NCBI RefSeq assembly: GCF_033095965.1
Contig: NZ_AP026801.1
Coordinates: 310,001 to 374,000 of the forward strand
Length of the DNA stretch: 64,000 nt
DNA from: Xylocopilactobacillus apis
GTDB taxonomy: Bacteria; Bacillota; Bacilli; Lactobacillales; Lactobacillaceae
Reading direction: 5' to 3'
Part shown: one piece after another, positions 32,001-41,700 of the stretch
How the letters are laid out: the number at the start of each line of letters is the position of its first letter
Numbering within the stretch: the first letter of the stretch is position 1
Made by a program: the position numbers and the translations under genes
The notes under the pieces: model-generated
Seen by the model: only the letters and a program-made list of their open reading frames with translations
What the model was told of the DNA's origin: nothing
Databases searched by the model: none

Positions 32001-32387
32001 ATGCCAGATTGCAAAATACTTGATTTATTATTAAAAGGTAATTCTGTGATTAAAGAAATCCCAAGCAATAATCCTGATGATGTAATGTGGCTTGAGATCT
32101 CACTGCAAGATGATTTGAAGCCAACTTATTCGTTTCGTCGTGATCACTACGCAAGAGTAGAGCCGAATTTTTTTAACAGTTGTCCGATTGAAAAGGCTAA
32201 ATTCAAATTGCGGGAGTCGGCATTTATAAGATCAGATTTAGAACAAGGATTTGATCCATCATATGAGCGAGTTGGTCAATTTTTTTACCTAAACTCTCTC
32301 GCTGAGTTAGAGGATTATTTGAAAAATAGAAACTTGGATTTGGATCGCTTTCAGTCTGTTTCGGAAGTAGAATTATATCCTTTATAA
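32001..32387 (+). CDS. hypothetical protein, coupled to the gene before
   Basis: 128 residues; ATG directly after the previous stop codon, which lacks its own clear binding site. Contains SFRRDHYARVEPNFF and a helical LAELEDYLKNRNLDLDRF. No family recognised. Confidence 0.5.
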   Translation: MPDCKILDLLLKGNSVIKEIPSNNPDDVMWLEISLQDDLKPTYSFRRDHYARVEPNFFNSCPIEKAKFKLRESAFIRSDLEQGFDPSYERVGQFFYLNSLAELEDYLKNRNLDLDRFQSVSEVELYPL

Positions 32388-32420
32388 AATGGAAGGAATG
32401 TCAATATAGGAAATCAGAAA

Positions 32421-32771
32421 ATGAAACGCGAAAAACTCTTTAAATTTATCGAACAAAAGTATGGCGTTTTACCGGAAACCTTATGGGAAAAGCATCCAAG
32501 CTATTGTGTATTTAGACATAATCGTAATCGAAAGTGGTTTGGCATTGTTATGAACGTAAAGAGATCTAGCTTAGGAATATCTCAAACTGGCAGCGAAGAT
32601 GTTTTGGATATTAAACTTGATCCAGAAACTGTAGAAATCATTCAAAATTTAGATGGTTTTATGCCAGCCTACCATATGAATAAGACAAATTGGATATCAA
32701 TTAGAATTGGTAAGGTTGATGATGACCAAATATTTAAGCTAGTTGATAAAAGTTACAAGTTAACTAAGTAA
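32421..32771 (+). CDS. MmcQ/YjbR family protein
   Basis: 116 residues. LFKFIEQKYGVLPETLWEKHPSYCVFRH, KWFGIVMNV, DVLDIKLDPE, FMPAYHMNKTNWISI and a short end helix are the YjbR (DUF419) fold signature, including the terminal YHMNK-x-W-I motif. These proteins resemble double-winged DNA-binding domains; their role is not settled. Not an immunity protein by family, but sits in the array. Confidence 0.85.
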   Translation: MKREKLFKFIEQKYGVLPETLWEKHPSYCVFRHNRNRKWFGIVMNVKRSSLGISQTGSEDVLDIKLDPETVEIIQNLDGFMPAYHMNKTNWISIRIGKVDDDQIFKLVDKSYKLTK

Positions 32772-33034
32772 GATTAATGGAAAATGGGTTGTTCTTTACA
32801 ATAGGCGATACATGGGAGTTTAAAAGATCTTCCTAACACGTTTATTGTTATTGATGATAATGGAGAACCTGAATTGCTATGGCTGCACGTTTAAATAAAT
32901 ATATGTTGTTTTAATTTGAAAAAAAATGATTTTTAAAGAAAATTATTATTATCAGATAAGATTCTTTCTTTATCTTTTTCCAAATGATAGTATATAGATA
33001 GAGTTCATAAGTATTTAATCAAAGGAGGAGCAAC
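32772..33034 (+). other. intergenic with a short immunity-gene remnant
   Basis: An open stretch at about 32,825-32,893 reads DLPNTFIVIDDNGEPELLWLHV then TAA, likely the end of a lost gene. The rest is AT-rich leader for the next operon; AAAGGAGGAGC just before 33,035 is its binding site. Confidence 0.4.
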
Positions 33035-33469
33035 ATGGGTATGAATGAATTAGCTGAACACATTTTCGCAGTTGCTAAAGATCACAATTTAGGTGTCACT
33101 AACCTGCAGTTACAAAAAGTAATGTATTTCTGCATTAGAGACTATCTAAAAGAACATCCAGATTTCGAGAATGATAGTTTTATTAATAATTTATATGATG
33201 ATCGATTTGAAACTTGGGATTATGGTCCAGTTGTTCCTAGTATTTACCGAAAATATAGCGGTTATTCAAGCATGCCAATACCAAACAAGGGAATAAATGA
33301 TCCTGAATTGGAATGTTTTGATGAATCTATTGTTAAATATTTATGGAAGAAAGTATTCGACCTAGTAAAAATAAGCCATCAACAGCCACTGTGGAGAGAA
33401 AACCGAGAAAAAATTTTAAACCATACAGAAACATTCAGGTACAAGTTAAATGACATCGCTGCTAGCTAA
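33035..33469 (+). CDS. Panacea-domain antitoxin (SocA/GepA-like, DUF4065)
   Basis: 144 residues, ATG behind AAAGGAGGAGCAAC. MNELAEHIF, LGVTNLQLQKVMYFC, and FETWDYGPVVPSIYRKYSGY are the marks of the Panacea domain, an all-purpose antitoxin domain that neutralises very different toxins (PanAT systems, as published). It overlaps the membrane protein gene by 20 nt, the usual antitoxin-first order. Confidence 0.8.
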   Translation: MGMNELAEHIFAVAKDHNLGVTNLQLQKVMYFCIRDYLKEHPDFENDSFINNLYDDRFETWDYGPVVPSIYRKYSGYSSMPIPNKGINDPELECFDESIVKYLWKKVFDLVKISHQQPLWRENREKILNHTETFRYKLNDIAAS

Positions 33470-34340
33470 TCAAGGGGATCAAAACATCAGTGACGGTTAT
33501 GTTATGGGATTATTACAGCGTCTCTATGAGTTAAGTACCGCCGATCAATCAAATTTAGAAAATGAACAAGAATTCTTAGATTTATGTGACTTTTATAAAG
33601 ATTGCAATAGTCAAGATAATCCAATTCGGTACTCTCCAATTAGTGGCTTTGTTCTCAATAAGGGCGAGGAGATTCATTATTTTATAGATGTTTTAAAAGA
33701 ATCCTGTCGGAGTAAGTATTCAGATAGCATGCCATATGGTATAAATAAAATGTTGGATCATATCGAATTAGCTGGGATTCAGGTTAAACAAACTCAAAAC
33801 TTGGAAGCAGAAATTTTAAGTCAAACCAAACAACTCGGTAAAATTGAAAATAAATCCGATGAGCTTGAAAAAAGATCTGCTAGTTATGAGTCTAAATTAG
33901 AGAGTTCTCAGGTCAAAATTTATACAAGTTTTATTGCAATAATCGGACTTTTCTCGTCATTAATTTTTTCGCTTTTTGGCGGTTTTAAATCTACTGTTGA
34001 TATTGCTGCCACTAAATCTCCGACCTTATCGCATGTTTTGGTTTCTATTTCTTCGATTGGAATAGTAATGATTTGTGCCATTTTTGTATTTTTTCGTCTT
34101 TTGCTGAAGTTAATTAAAGCTCTTTCTGGAGAAGATAAGAGTAAAACAAATTTACCTATTTATAATATGATAGCGAATTCGGCTTTAAGATTGCTTACGG
34201 GAACACTGACAGGTGTTAATCAGAATAAGGAAGAAGAGAAAAAGAACTTTTGCCAAAAGAATCCGGACTTTGTTGGGTCGATTGTATGTTTGTTAATAGT
34301 GTTATTAATTGGAGTTCTTTTATCGTTTGCGGGTAAATGA
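33450..34340 (+). CDS. predicted PanT membrane toxin partner of the Panacea antitoxin
   Basis: 296 residues, starting 20 nt inside the antitoxin gene. N-terminal soluble domain (about 1-105), a coiled coil (about 110-150, NLEAEILSQTKQLGKIENK), two transmembrane helices at about 152-175 and 192-218, a loop with LLTGTLTGVN, and a last helix at 275-295. Published PanT toxins include membrane-active types, but I cannot match this one to a known subgroup. The toxin role rests on the gene pair. Confidence 0.6.
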   Translation: MTSLLANQGDQNISDGYVMGLLQRLYELSTADQSNLENEQEFLDLCDFYKDCNSQDNPIRYSPISGFVLNKGEEIHYFIDVLKESCRSKYSDSMPYGINKMLDHIELAGIQVKQTQNLEAEILSQTKQLGKIENKSDELEKRSASYESKLESSQVKIYTSFIAIIGLFSSLIFSLFGGFKSTVDIAATKSPTLSHVLVSISSIGIVMICAIFVFFRLLLKLIKALSGEDKSKTNLPIYNMIANSALRLLTGTLTGVNQNKEEEKKNFCQKNPDFVGSIVCLLIVLLIGVLLSFAGK

Positions 34341-34438
34341 TTGTCTAGATCAATAAGTGTTGATATGAAAATATCGGCGCTTTTTTTGATTTTAATCATT
34401 GGTTATAAAAGGAAATCTGGACTAATTAGACAAACCGC

Positions 34439-34476
34439 TTGTTTAATTTAGTAAATTACGATACAATTTTACTAAA
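34439..34476 (+). promoter_or_regulatory. promoter and likely operator of the XRE gene
   Basis: TTGTTT (34,439-34,444), 17 bp, TACAAT (34,462-34,467). A perfect 9-bp inverted repeat TTTAGTAAA (34,447-34,455) and TTTACTAAA (34,468-34,476) brackets the -10 box. Binding of the encoded HTH protein there would block transcription, so autoregulation is likely. Confidence 0.6.
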
Positions 34477-34495
34477 TTTTAAAGGAGAATTAATA

Positions 34496-35449
34496 ATGTA
34501 TAGTAAAGAATTTGTAGAATTAGCTTTAAAAGAGTTGTCATGTAGTCAAAAAGAATTAGCGGAGCATCTGGAAGTGTCGCCTACCCAAATTACCAAATGG
34601 AAAAAAGGCGAAAGAATGTCTGACGAGATGGAAGACAAATTTCGAGAAATTACAAACATTGGTGATAGAAGTCCGCGGCTTGTACTTTTTACAGGTTCAG
34701 TTGAAGATGCAGATAAATGGGATGAACTAATCCACAATCTTGCAAACGATGCTCAGGATGAAAGTGAGTCAGATTTTAATACCATTACGTTACAAGATGA
34801 ATACGGAGATTTGAGCGAAGATACTTTTAGAATTTTAAAGAATATGGGTGTTGAGATTCCCAAAACTTTCCCTAAAGAGTTAGAGTTTGATTACGATGAA
34901 GCCGATGATAATGATTATCAAAAAATTTACGAAAATCCTTTTACTAGATTAATTTGTGCTATTTATGATTCATGTACTTATGTTTACGGATTTTATGCAG
35001 CTTATATAGAAGAGCTATTCGAAGACGAAGAATTAGATTTATATATGACTGCGGCAGAAAATATTGAACCATGCTTATTGTCGCTTGCAGCCAGTAAAGT
35101 TGACGTTGATGAAAAGTTTGCACCAAAAATTAGAAAGTTCAGAATGGACATCAATAAAGATTTTGAAGAGTGGTTAAACATTGTAAAGGAAAAGGCGTTC
35201 AGAGCGGGTAAGCCATTAAGAGCAGAACTTCTTAATTTAATTAATCATTCTAATGAATTGCTTTGTGATGAAGCTGAAGCGGAAAGTCTTGGCTTTAATT
35301 CTACTCAACTACATCCAGATATATATATGAATGAACTGTTAGTTGGAGTTAGAGCTGCTAACAAGGCATTAGAACATATTATGAAAAAGCTAGAAATAGA
35401 TGGTGATTTTAAATTGGATGAATCTGACTTCACGTTGCACCAAACATAA
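34496..35449 (+). CDS. XRE-family HTH regulator with long acidic C-terminal domain
   Basis: 317 residues from ATG 34496, 8 nt after AAAGGAG. Residues 1-55 form a helix-turn-helix (CSQKELAEHLEVSPTQITKWKKGE). The remaining 260 residues are acidic and helical (EELFEDEELDLYMTAAENIEP, NELLVGVRAANKALEHIMKKLE), no family known to me. Large XRE proteins of this build regulate stress or phage-related genes. Followed by 230 bases before the convergent yaaA gene. Confidence 0.65.
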   Translation: MYSKEFVELALKELSCSQKELAEHLEVSPTQITKWKKGERMSDEMEDKFREITNIGDRSPRLVLFTGSVEDADKWDELIHNLANDAQDESESDFNTITLQDEYGDLSEDTFRILKNMGVEIPKTFPKELEFDYDEADDNDYQKIYENPFTRLICAIYDSCTYVYGFYAAYIEELFEDEELDLYMTAAENIEPCLLSLAASKVDVDEKFAPKIRKFRMDINKDFEEWLNIVKEKAFRAGKPLRAELLNLINHSNELLCDEAEAESLGFNSTQLHPDIYMNELLVGVRAANKALEHIMKKLEIDGDFKLDESDFTLHQT

Positions 35450-35678
35450 TTCCGTTCTAATTAGCAAATTATGTAAGAAATAATAAATTAATACTTTTAA
35501 ATTAGAAGAAATTAGTGAAAAAAGTTAATTGTTTTGACAAATTATTGAAGGTTTCAAGGGAAGAGCTAGATTCTTTTTCCTCATGAATTTATGTTGTGAT
35601 TTAATCAGAAGTTTTTTATCTAGTGGGAAATCGAAATGAAAATTTAGATTGAGAGGAATTGGCTTGAATACGCCGTGG

Positions 35679-36440
35679 TCAACGTTCTGGTCGCACAAAA
35701 GCCCAGACGGATTCAGTTGAGCGGCTTTTATCAAAATGATATCCAGCAAGATCAAAGTTTTTTAAGTCTTCGACCTGTTGGAGCTGGTTTTTGATGATAA
35801 ATCGACTCATTAGTCCGCGGGCTTTTTTTGCATAAAAGCTGATGATTTTATATTTGCCGTTTTTCTCGTCCAAAAAAATCGGCTGAATCAGTTTTGCATT
35901 TAACTTTTGAGGTTGAATGGCTTTAAAATATTCGTTTGAAGCAAGATTGATTACGGTTGGATCCTCTTCATCGTTGAGGTTGTGGGTCAGTCGGTCGCCC
36001 CAAAATTGATATAAATTACTATTTTTCCCATTTGGTAATTTGATCCCCATTTCTAAGCGATATGGCTGGATTAAGTCAAGTGGTCTCAAGATGCCGTACA
36101 AGCCAGATAGGATTCGTAAATGAGTTTGCGCAAATTTGAAATCAGAGTCTGAGAAGTCCTCCACTTGCAGGCCTTCATAGACGTCTCCTTTAAAGGCTTG
36201 AATTGCCTGGCGCGCGTTCTCTAGAGTGGGATCGTTTTGCCAATTTTGGAATCGTTCATAATTCAGTTCAGCGAGTTTTGGGCTGATTGACATTAAACTT
36301 TGTAAATCGGCGGGAGTTAGTTTTTGGCAATATTTAATCAGGACTTTTGCATCAGAAAGATACTGTGGCTGAGTGAATTTCTGAGTTAATAATGGAGATT
36401 TAAAATCTAATTTTTTTGCAGGTGAGATCAGTATAATCAT
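35679..36440 (-). CDS. yaaA: YaaA family peroxide stress protein
   Basis: 253 residues. [12 protein letters not shown] at the start, FKGDVYEGL, then [25 protein letters not shown] in the centre, LASNEYFK, and [14 protein letters not shown] plus [12 protein letters not shown] at the end match YaaA (DUF328) along its length. E. coli YaaA lowers free iron during hydrogen peroxide stress and binds DNA. First ordinary chromosomal gene in the island, on the - strand. Confidence 0.9.
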   Translation of the reverse strand: MIILISPAKKLDFKSPLLTQKFTQPQYLSDAKVLIKYCQKLTPADLQSLMSISPKLAELNYERFQNWQNDPTLENARQAIQAFKGDVYEGLQVEDFSDSDFKFAQTHLRILSGLYGILRPLDLIQPYRLEMGIKLPNGKNSNLYQFWGDRLTHNLNDEEDPTVINLASNEYFKAIQPQKLNAKLIQPIFLDEKNGKYKIISFYAKKARGLMSRFIIKNQLQQVEDLKNFDLAGYHFDKSRSTESVWAFVRPER

Positions 36441-36516
36441 AATGTTGTCCTAGAATGTATTTATGGATTTAATTTTACCCTTTACCGCCTGAATATTAAA
36501 TGATAAAGGAAAATAT

Positions 36517-37308
36517 ATGATAAAATCAGTAAATCTACGCAAGACCAAGAAAACTTTGTTTGATGGGCTGGAGCCAGAGTATCTAAATTATGGACATGAA
36601 TATTCCTGCCCCTTTTGTTCAAATAAGATTGAATCAAAAGTTATTGAATCTAAATCATTTTGTAAACTTGATGAAGACGGTAAATGCGAAGTAATAAGTT
36701 TGATTTCTGGTTTAGATTCAGGGAATAATTCTTATAACGGACTAGGATTTGTTTATAATTTTGCCAAATGCAGCAATCAACATGATTTTTTAATCGTTAG
36801 TGCTAATGGAGAATTTCAACCTGCAAGGTACATGGTGATTCATTTGGGGATTTTTGAAATAATGAAACGATACGATAAATATGATGAATTGTATTTGTTA
36901 GAAGCAATTCAGGACGCTGGATTAAAGAATGTTCAAGTAATTGCGTCTGATGAAATCAGGCAAAAAATGATTGATAAATTTGTAGATTTTTCTTTAAATA
37001 AATCTGATGACAGAATATTTTTGAACTTTAAAGAACCGACAAATGTTTATTATGAAAATTCTTACTGTCTGCAGGTGCTCAGAAACAATCCACAAAAAGG
37101 AAAGTTTTATATGTTCGCAGAAGAAAGTAAAAGTTGTCTAGTTTTAAATAATTGGGGAGAAGTAATCGAGATCCTGGAAAACTTGCCCTACATGAATGTT
37201 TATGTTTTAGATGAATTGCTTTCATATGTTATCTCAGTAACTGAGGAAGATAACATGGTTTTTACTGGGATAGAATTGAATGAAAAATTTAGAAACCATA
37301 AAGAGTGA
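36517..37308 (+). CDS. zinc-ribbon domain fused to the immunity-type domain of the interrupted gene
   Basis: 263 residues. Residues about 25-95 form a zinc-ribbon-like domain (YSCPFCSNKIESK with the CxxC pair, Cys further on in FAKCSNQHDF). Residues about 118-255 equal the protein split by the composite element (DKYDELYLLEAIQDAGLK, LNKSDDRIF, FYMFAEESKSCLVLNNWG, SYVISVTEEDN). The 7.1-kb gene has no zinc ribbon. So the same immunity-type domain occurs with and without it. Function of the domain unknown. Overlaps the next gene by 29 nt. Confidence 0.6.
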   Translation: MIKSVNLRKTKKTLFDGLEPEYLNYGHEYSCPFCSNKIESKVIESKSFCKLDEDGKCEVISLISGLDSGNNSYNGLGFVYNFAKCSNQHDFLIVSANGEFQPARYMVIHLGIFEIMKRYDKYDELYLLEAIQDAGLKNVQVIASDEIRQKMIDKFVDFSLNKSDDRIFLNFKEPTNVYYENSYCLQVLRNNPQKGKFYMFAEESKSCLVLNNWGEVIEILENLPYMNVYVLDELLSYVISVTEEDNMVFTGIELNEKFRNHKE

Positions 37309-37615
37309 AATTATATCTCTTCCTACGATAATGAATATCTCTGAAGAAATCCGAATCATTAATGATTTGATGAAGGTGGAAACTGAGGATTTAATTGTAA
37401 ATAAAGATATTTTTCGTTTTATTGTAGACTCTCTTGAACTTTCACATGCAGATTCAGGTTTTATGGATGTAACGAAAGAAAATGAAAAAAACTTTATTAA
37501 TTTTTATGTTTGGTTAAGAAAAATTAACACCGACTATGGTCTGAGCTTGAACAACAATACGATAGATGTTTTTGGAATGAGCATTGAGGACATCAACAGA
37601 TCAATGAATCTATAG
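37280..37615 (+). CDS. hypothetical helical protein of the immunity array
   Basis: 111 residues, starting 29 nt inside the upstream gene (ATGAAAAATTTAG); TAGAATTG gives only a weak site, so coupling is likely. Helical (MNISEEIRIINDLMKVE, DIFRFIVDSLELSHADSG, then NTIDVFGMSIEDINRSM). No family recognised. Confidence 0.5.
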   Translation: MKNLETIKSEIISLPTIMNISEEIRIINDLMKVETEDLIVNKDIFRFIVDSLELSHADSGFMDVTKENEKNFINFYVWLRKINTDYGLSLNNNTIDVFGMSIEDINRSMNL

Positions 37616-37659
37616 AGAATTGGGGAATCAGAATTGAAGATATGATGAAAGCAAATTAA

Positions 37660-37940
37660 AATTGACGATTGTTACAGCCTTTTTGGGAGCAATCAAAAAA
37701 TATTTTTGAGCGATTGCTTACGATCATTCTAAAGATTCCGTTGCTATTTATGTCTATTTAGATCAAGAGCCGAACGATAATGATTATGAACTTGTCAATA
37801 TTGCAGTAACAGAAATCATGGCTTCTTTTCCCGAGTTTGTTAAACAAGAAATTAATTTGATTAAAACAAGTGAATCAATTGGGAGCTTGCGAGCATATAA
37901 GGGCTGGATTTTTGTGCGATACGAGGGAGAAAATAATTGA
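37660..37940 (+). pseudogene. immunity-type gene with internal stop
   Basis: Reads TIVTAFLGAIKKYF, TGA, then AIAYDHSKDSVAIYVYLDQEPN, NIAVTEIMASFPEF, GWIFVRYEGENN, TGA at 37,938-37,940. The AIYVYLD-x-EP-x-D-Y phrase followed by a helix and a final GW-x-F/Y-x-R strand is a known arrangement in small toxin-immunity proteins. No start codon visible. Its end overlaps the TTG start of the next gene. Confidence 0.5.
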
Positions 37941-38382
37941 TAAATTCATATAAAGTATCTAAATATAATCCTCAATATAAGGCTGTTAAAGACTGGACAA
38001 GCTATAGCAATATAGTTTCAACAGTGTCTAAAAGTGTTTATCAGCAAATGGAAAACAACTACCTAGATGTCATCGAACAAGTCGCAATTTGTTCATCTGA
38101 TAAAGAGTTTACAATTAGAAAGCTAGAGAATTTTAATCATATTTCAGACTATCGTGAAGGACAAGTAATTAATCAAATAGATGAACTACAAAACTCTTAA
38201 AGCTCATTTTGCGAGAAAAAATCTGGTGTAAATTAGAAGGTTCTTCCGTTTCCTTTAATTTTGGTTATGACTATTATCTGTATGTAGTCTCTGATCGACC
38301 TTTAGATCAATGTCTAAAATCAGTCAGTGATCAGTTATTTATCACCAAAGAACGATCGCCGTATTTAGAGGTAACCGAATGA
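37937..38382 (+). pseudogene. immunity-type gene, frameshifted near 38,195
   Basis: TTG 37937 overlaps the upstream TGA. The first segment (to 38,200) ends GQVINQIDELQNS; the adjacent frame continues KLLKLILREKIWCKLEG, VSFNFGYDYYLYVVSD, QLFITKERSPYLEV, TGA. FGYDYY and a final SPY motif are typical ends of an immunity-type family. One indel in AACTC separates the halves. Confidence 0.55.
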
Positions 38383-38605
38383 ATGCCTTTGAACTTTTTG
38401 AAGAAATCAAGAAAAGACCAGGGATGTATCTGGAAGAGAAGCGGTTAAAAGATTTAAAACGCTTTCATGTTTACCAAAAATCTTTATCATCAAGTTGAAT
38501 GCTCAGATGTAATATTTAGAGATCATGTTGACAAGTGGGCTATTAGTTTCTATCAACTTGAAAATCTGAATTTTATCGCTTATTGCCAAAATTTAAGGTC
38601 ATAAT
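38379..38605 (+). pseudogene. truncated immunity-type gene with RPGMYL motif
   Basis: ATG overlaps the stop of the previous gene (ATGA). MNAFELFEEIKKRPGMYLEEKRL then a shift within 30 codons; a later piece reads DKWAISFYQLENLNFIAYC. The RPGMYL-x2-K phrase opens a family of small proteins common in such clusters. Decayed. Confidence 0.45.
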
Positions 38606-38612
38606 ATCGAGG

Positions 38613-38640
38613 GATTAGTTTAATAACTAATCTTTTTTTA
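38613..38640 (+). terminator. intrinsic terminator ending the immunity array
   Basis: GATTAGTT and AACTAATC, 8-bp stem with TAAT loop, followed by seven T. It separates the array from the protease gene. Confidence 0.75.
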
Positions 38641-38690
38641 TTCTGTAGATTTCAAGAAATAAATTACATTTATTGATATTAAATAAAAAA

Positions 38691-38719
38691 TTGTTAAACG
38701 TGTTAAACTCCCGTATAAT
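38691..38719 (+). promoter_or_regulatory. promoter of the secreted protease gene
   Basis: TTGTTA (38,691-38,696), 17 bp, TATAAT (38,714-38,719); start codon 31 nt further on. Good sigma-A type match. Confidence 0.65.
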
Positions 38720-38749
38720 TTGAATACCATATTATGAAAGAGGGAATAA

Positions 38750-41700
38750 ATGAAAAATAAAGCGGGAAAAATCACTAAGGTTTTAAGCTCACTTTTATTA
38801 CTTATATCACCATTAAATCAAATTCAAAGTGTTTTTGCTGAATCCAAGGGAAACTATCAACAAGATAATAGTAAATTAATCGAGAAACAATTAAGAAACG
38901 AACCTGATCAGCAAACTACATCTAAAAAAACAACTAAAAATCATTTAAAGTATCAACAAAATGGTTCAAAACAGCTTGGAGATAAAGCTGTTAGAGTTAT
39001 TGTTGAGGTGTCATCTAAACCAGCAGTAACAAAAAATATTGATCCAGATGGCAGCAAAAAGTCAATTCAAAAGATTGATCAGGCAACAGATCAAGTTATT
39101 AATAACCATGATTCCATTAAAAGGCAAGTTGAATCAATTACTGGAACTAAAGCGCGTCGTAATTATGGCTATTTAATCAATGGTTTTTCAATTTCAGCAA
39201 AACCAAGTCAAATTCAGAGAATAAAGGCTATTTCTGGCGTCAAGAGTGTAACTATTTCTAAGACCTATCAACCGCTGGATACATCAGCTAATCAATTAGC
39301 GAACGTTCAAAAAGTTTGGTCTGAGAAAAAGTTAAAAGGAGAAGGCACTGTAATTTCTATTATTGATTCGGGGATTGATGCTAAACATCAGGATTTAAAA
39401 TTAAGCGATCCTACCACAGCCAAAATTTCTCAAGCTCAGGGAAATAGTTTTGCTCAAACGCTTGGTTATGGGAAAGCACTTAGTGATAAAGTTCCGTTTG
39501 CCTATAACTATGCTGATGCTAACAGCGATACAGTTTGGGATACTGGAACAATAATGCATGGCATGCATGTGGCAGGAATTGCTGCAGCTAACGGTAAAGA
39601 AGGAGATTTCAAAAATTCAGTACAAGGAGTTGCTCCTGAAGCCCAACTACTTGATATGAAAGTATTTGGAAACGGCTCTGGTGGTGCACTTGATGATGAT
39701 ATTATTAGTGCAATTGAAGATTCCGTTAAATTAGGAGCAGACGTAATTAATCTATCTTTAGGAATGATTAGCAGTGATTCTGATGACCGAGATCCGATGC
39801 AAGCTGCTGTTTCTAATGCAGCTAAACAAGGCGTTATTCCGGTTATTGCTGCGGGGAACTCTGGAATGTCTAATTCTCTTAAGTCTGACGATACTCCATT
39901 TTATAATAATAATGATAACAGTACTCTAGGATCACCTGGTGTAACTTCAGAAGCTATTACTGTTGCATCCAGCGAAAATCAAAATCAAGTTACTAATGTT
40001 GTACGATTTAATGATCCTCAGGGGAATCTTCTTTTGGGCCGTGATTTAAAAGGGCAGGTTTCTACTAATAAAGATTTTTCCGAAACAACGGGACATGGAT
40101 TTTATCTCGCAAAAAATGGTAAAGATAATATGCCGGGTATGGGTTATTCAAAAGATTTTGACGATTCTGCTAAGGGAAAAATTGCAGTTGTAACCTTGGG
40201 CGAAGTTTTTTTTGAAGACATTCAGGAAAATGCCAAAGCAGCAGGTGCAGTAGGAGTTGTAATTATTGATGACGATCCTGATAATGAACCATCTAGATAC
40301 CCTTGGAATGAAGATTTTCCAACCCTCGGACTTAGTAACGCAGATGGTAAAGAATTAGTTTCTGGAATTAAAGCAGCTCCAAACACAATTTACACCGTTA
40401 CAACTGATAAAGTAGAACAGCCTAATAAAGATAGTGGCCGGATGTCGTCGTTTACATCTTATGGTCCGACAACAGATCTTTCTTTTAAACCAGATATTAC
40501 AGCACCAGGTGGGAAAATTTGGTCAACTGCAAATGATAATAAATATCAAAGTTTAAGCGGAACTTCGATGGCTTCACCATTTATTGCTGGAGCAACAGCA
40601 GTTTTGGTTGAAAGTCTTAAGCAAGAAGGAGTTCAGCTTAGCAAGGATCAATTAACTAAATTTGCAAAAATTAGTTTAATGAATACGGCAAAGCCCATGA
40701 TGGACGTTGATCATGAAGGAAATATTGTATCTCCGAGACAACAAGGATCTGGGTCTATTCAGCTTGATCAAGCAGTTGATAATCGAGTAACAGCAACAAC
40801 GCCGGATGGGGAAGGATCTTTTGCGCTAAAAGAAATTGGTCAAAATGTTGATATGACAGTGACCTTAAATAACCGAAGTGATAAAGATATAAAATATACT
40901 TTTAATGATCACGGTGGCCCTTGGACTAATAACGATGAATTAAAAAAGAAGGCATCCGAAAAAAGAATTGAAGGTGCTTCACTAACTACAGATTCTAATT
41001 CTATTACGGTTCCTGCTAAAGGTAAAAAAGAAATCACCATTCATTTAAGTCTGCCAATGAGTTTTGCCCAGCAGAAATTTGTTGAGGGATACATTGGTTT
41101 TGATAGTGAAACAGCTCCAAAATTAGTGGTTCCTTATATGGGATTCCATGGTAAATGGGGGCAAGATAAAGTTATCGATAACCCCGCATGGGAAAAAGAT
41201 TCAGTTTTTGGCGGCGGAATCTTTAGAGATGAATTAGAGAATGTATTAGGTTCAGATTTAGGTGGATCAGATCGGTTTAATCAAAACTCAGCTGGTGATT
41301 TCACTAATGATCCTGATAAATTGTTGAGTCATATTAATCCAGATACAGTTGCAATTTCGCCTAATAATGATGGGCATCAGGATATCGCAAAACCAGACTT
41401 TTATTTATACCGAAATGCTAAAAATATTTCAGCTCAAATTATAAATTCCCAAGGTTCAGTGATTAAAACAATCAAAAAAGAGAATAATGCTACAAAATCG
41501 GTTAATGTAGGGATTGGATTTTTAATAACTGGCGGCGAAATCTATGGTTGGGATGGAACACGTTGGAATGCTAAAAGCGGGAAGAACGAACCGATAGTTG
41601 ACGGGGTTTACAAGTATCGTTTGAATGTGACACCTCACGGAGTAAATGCCAAAACTCAGTCTCAAGATCTGACAATTAGAGTTGATACAGTTAAACCTAA

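Noticed and set aside
35525-35755. - strand ORF overlapping the yaaA end ([18 protein letters not shown])
   Set aside because: It overlaps yaaA in another frame for 80 bases and has no binding site; it could be a residue but cannot be supported.
36517-36860. Possible separate gene for the zinc-ribbon half at 36.5 kb
   Set aside because: No stop or start between the halves; the frame is continuous.
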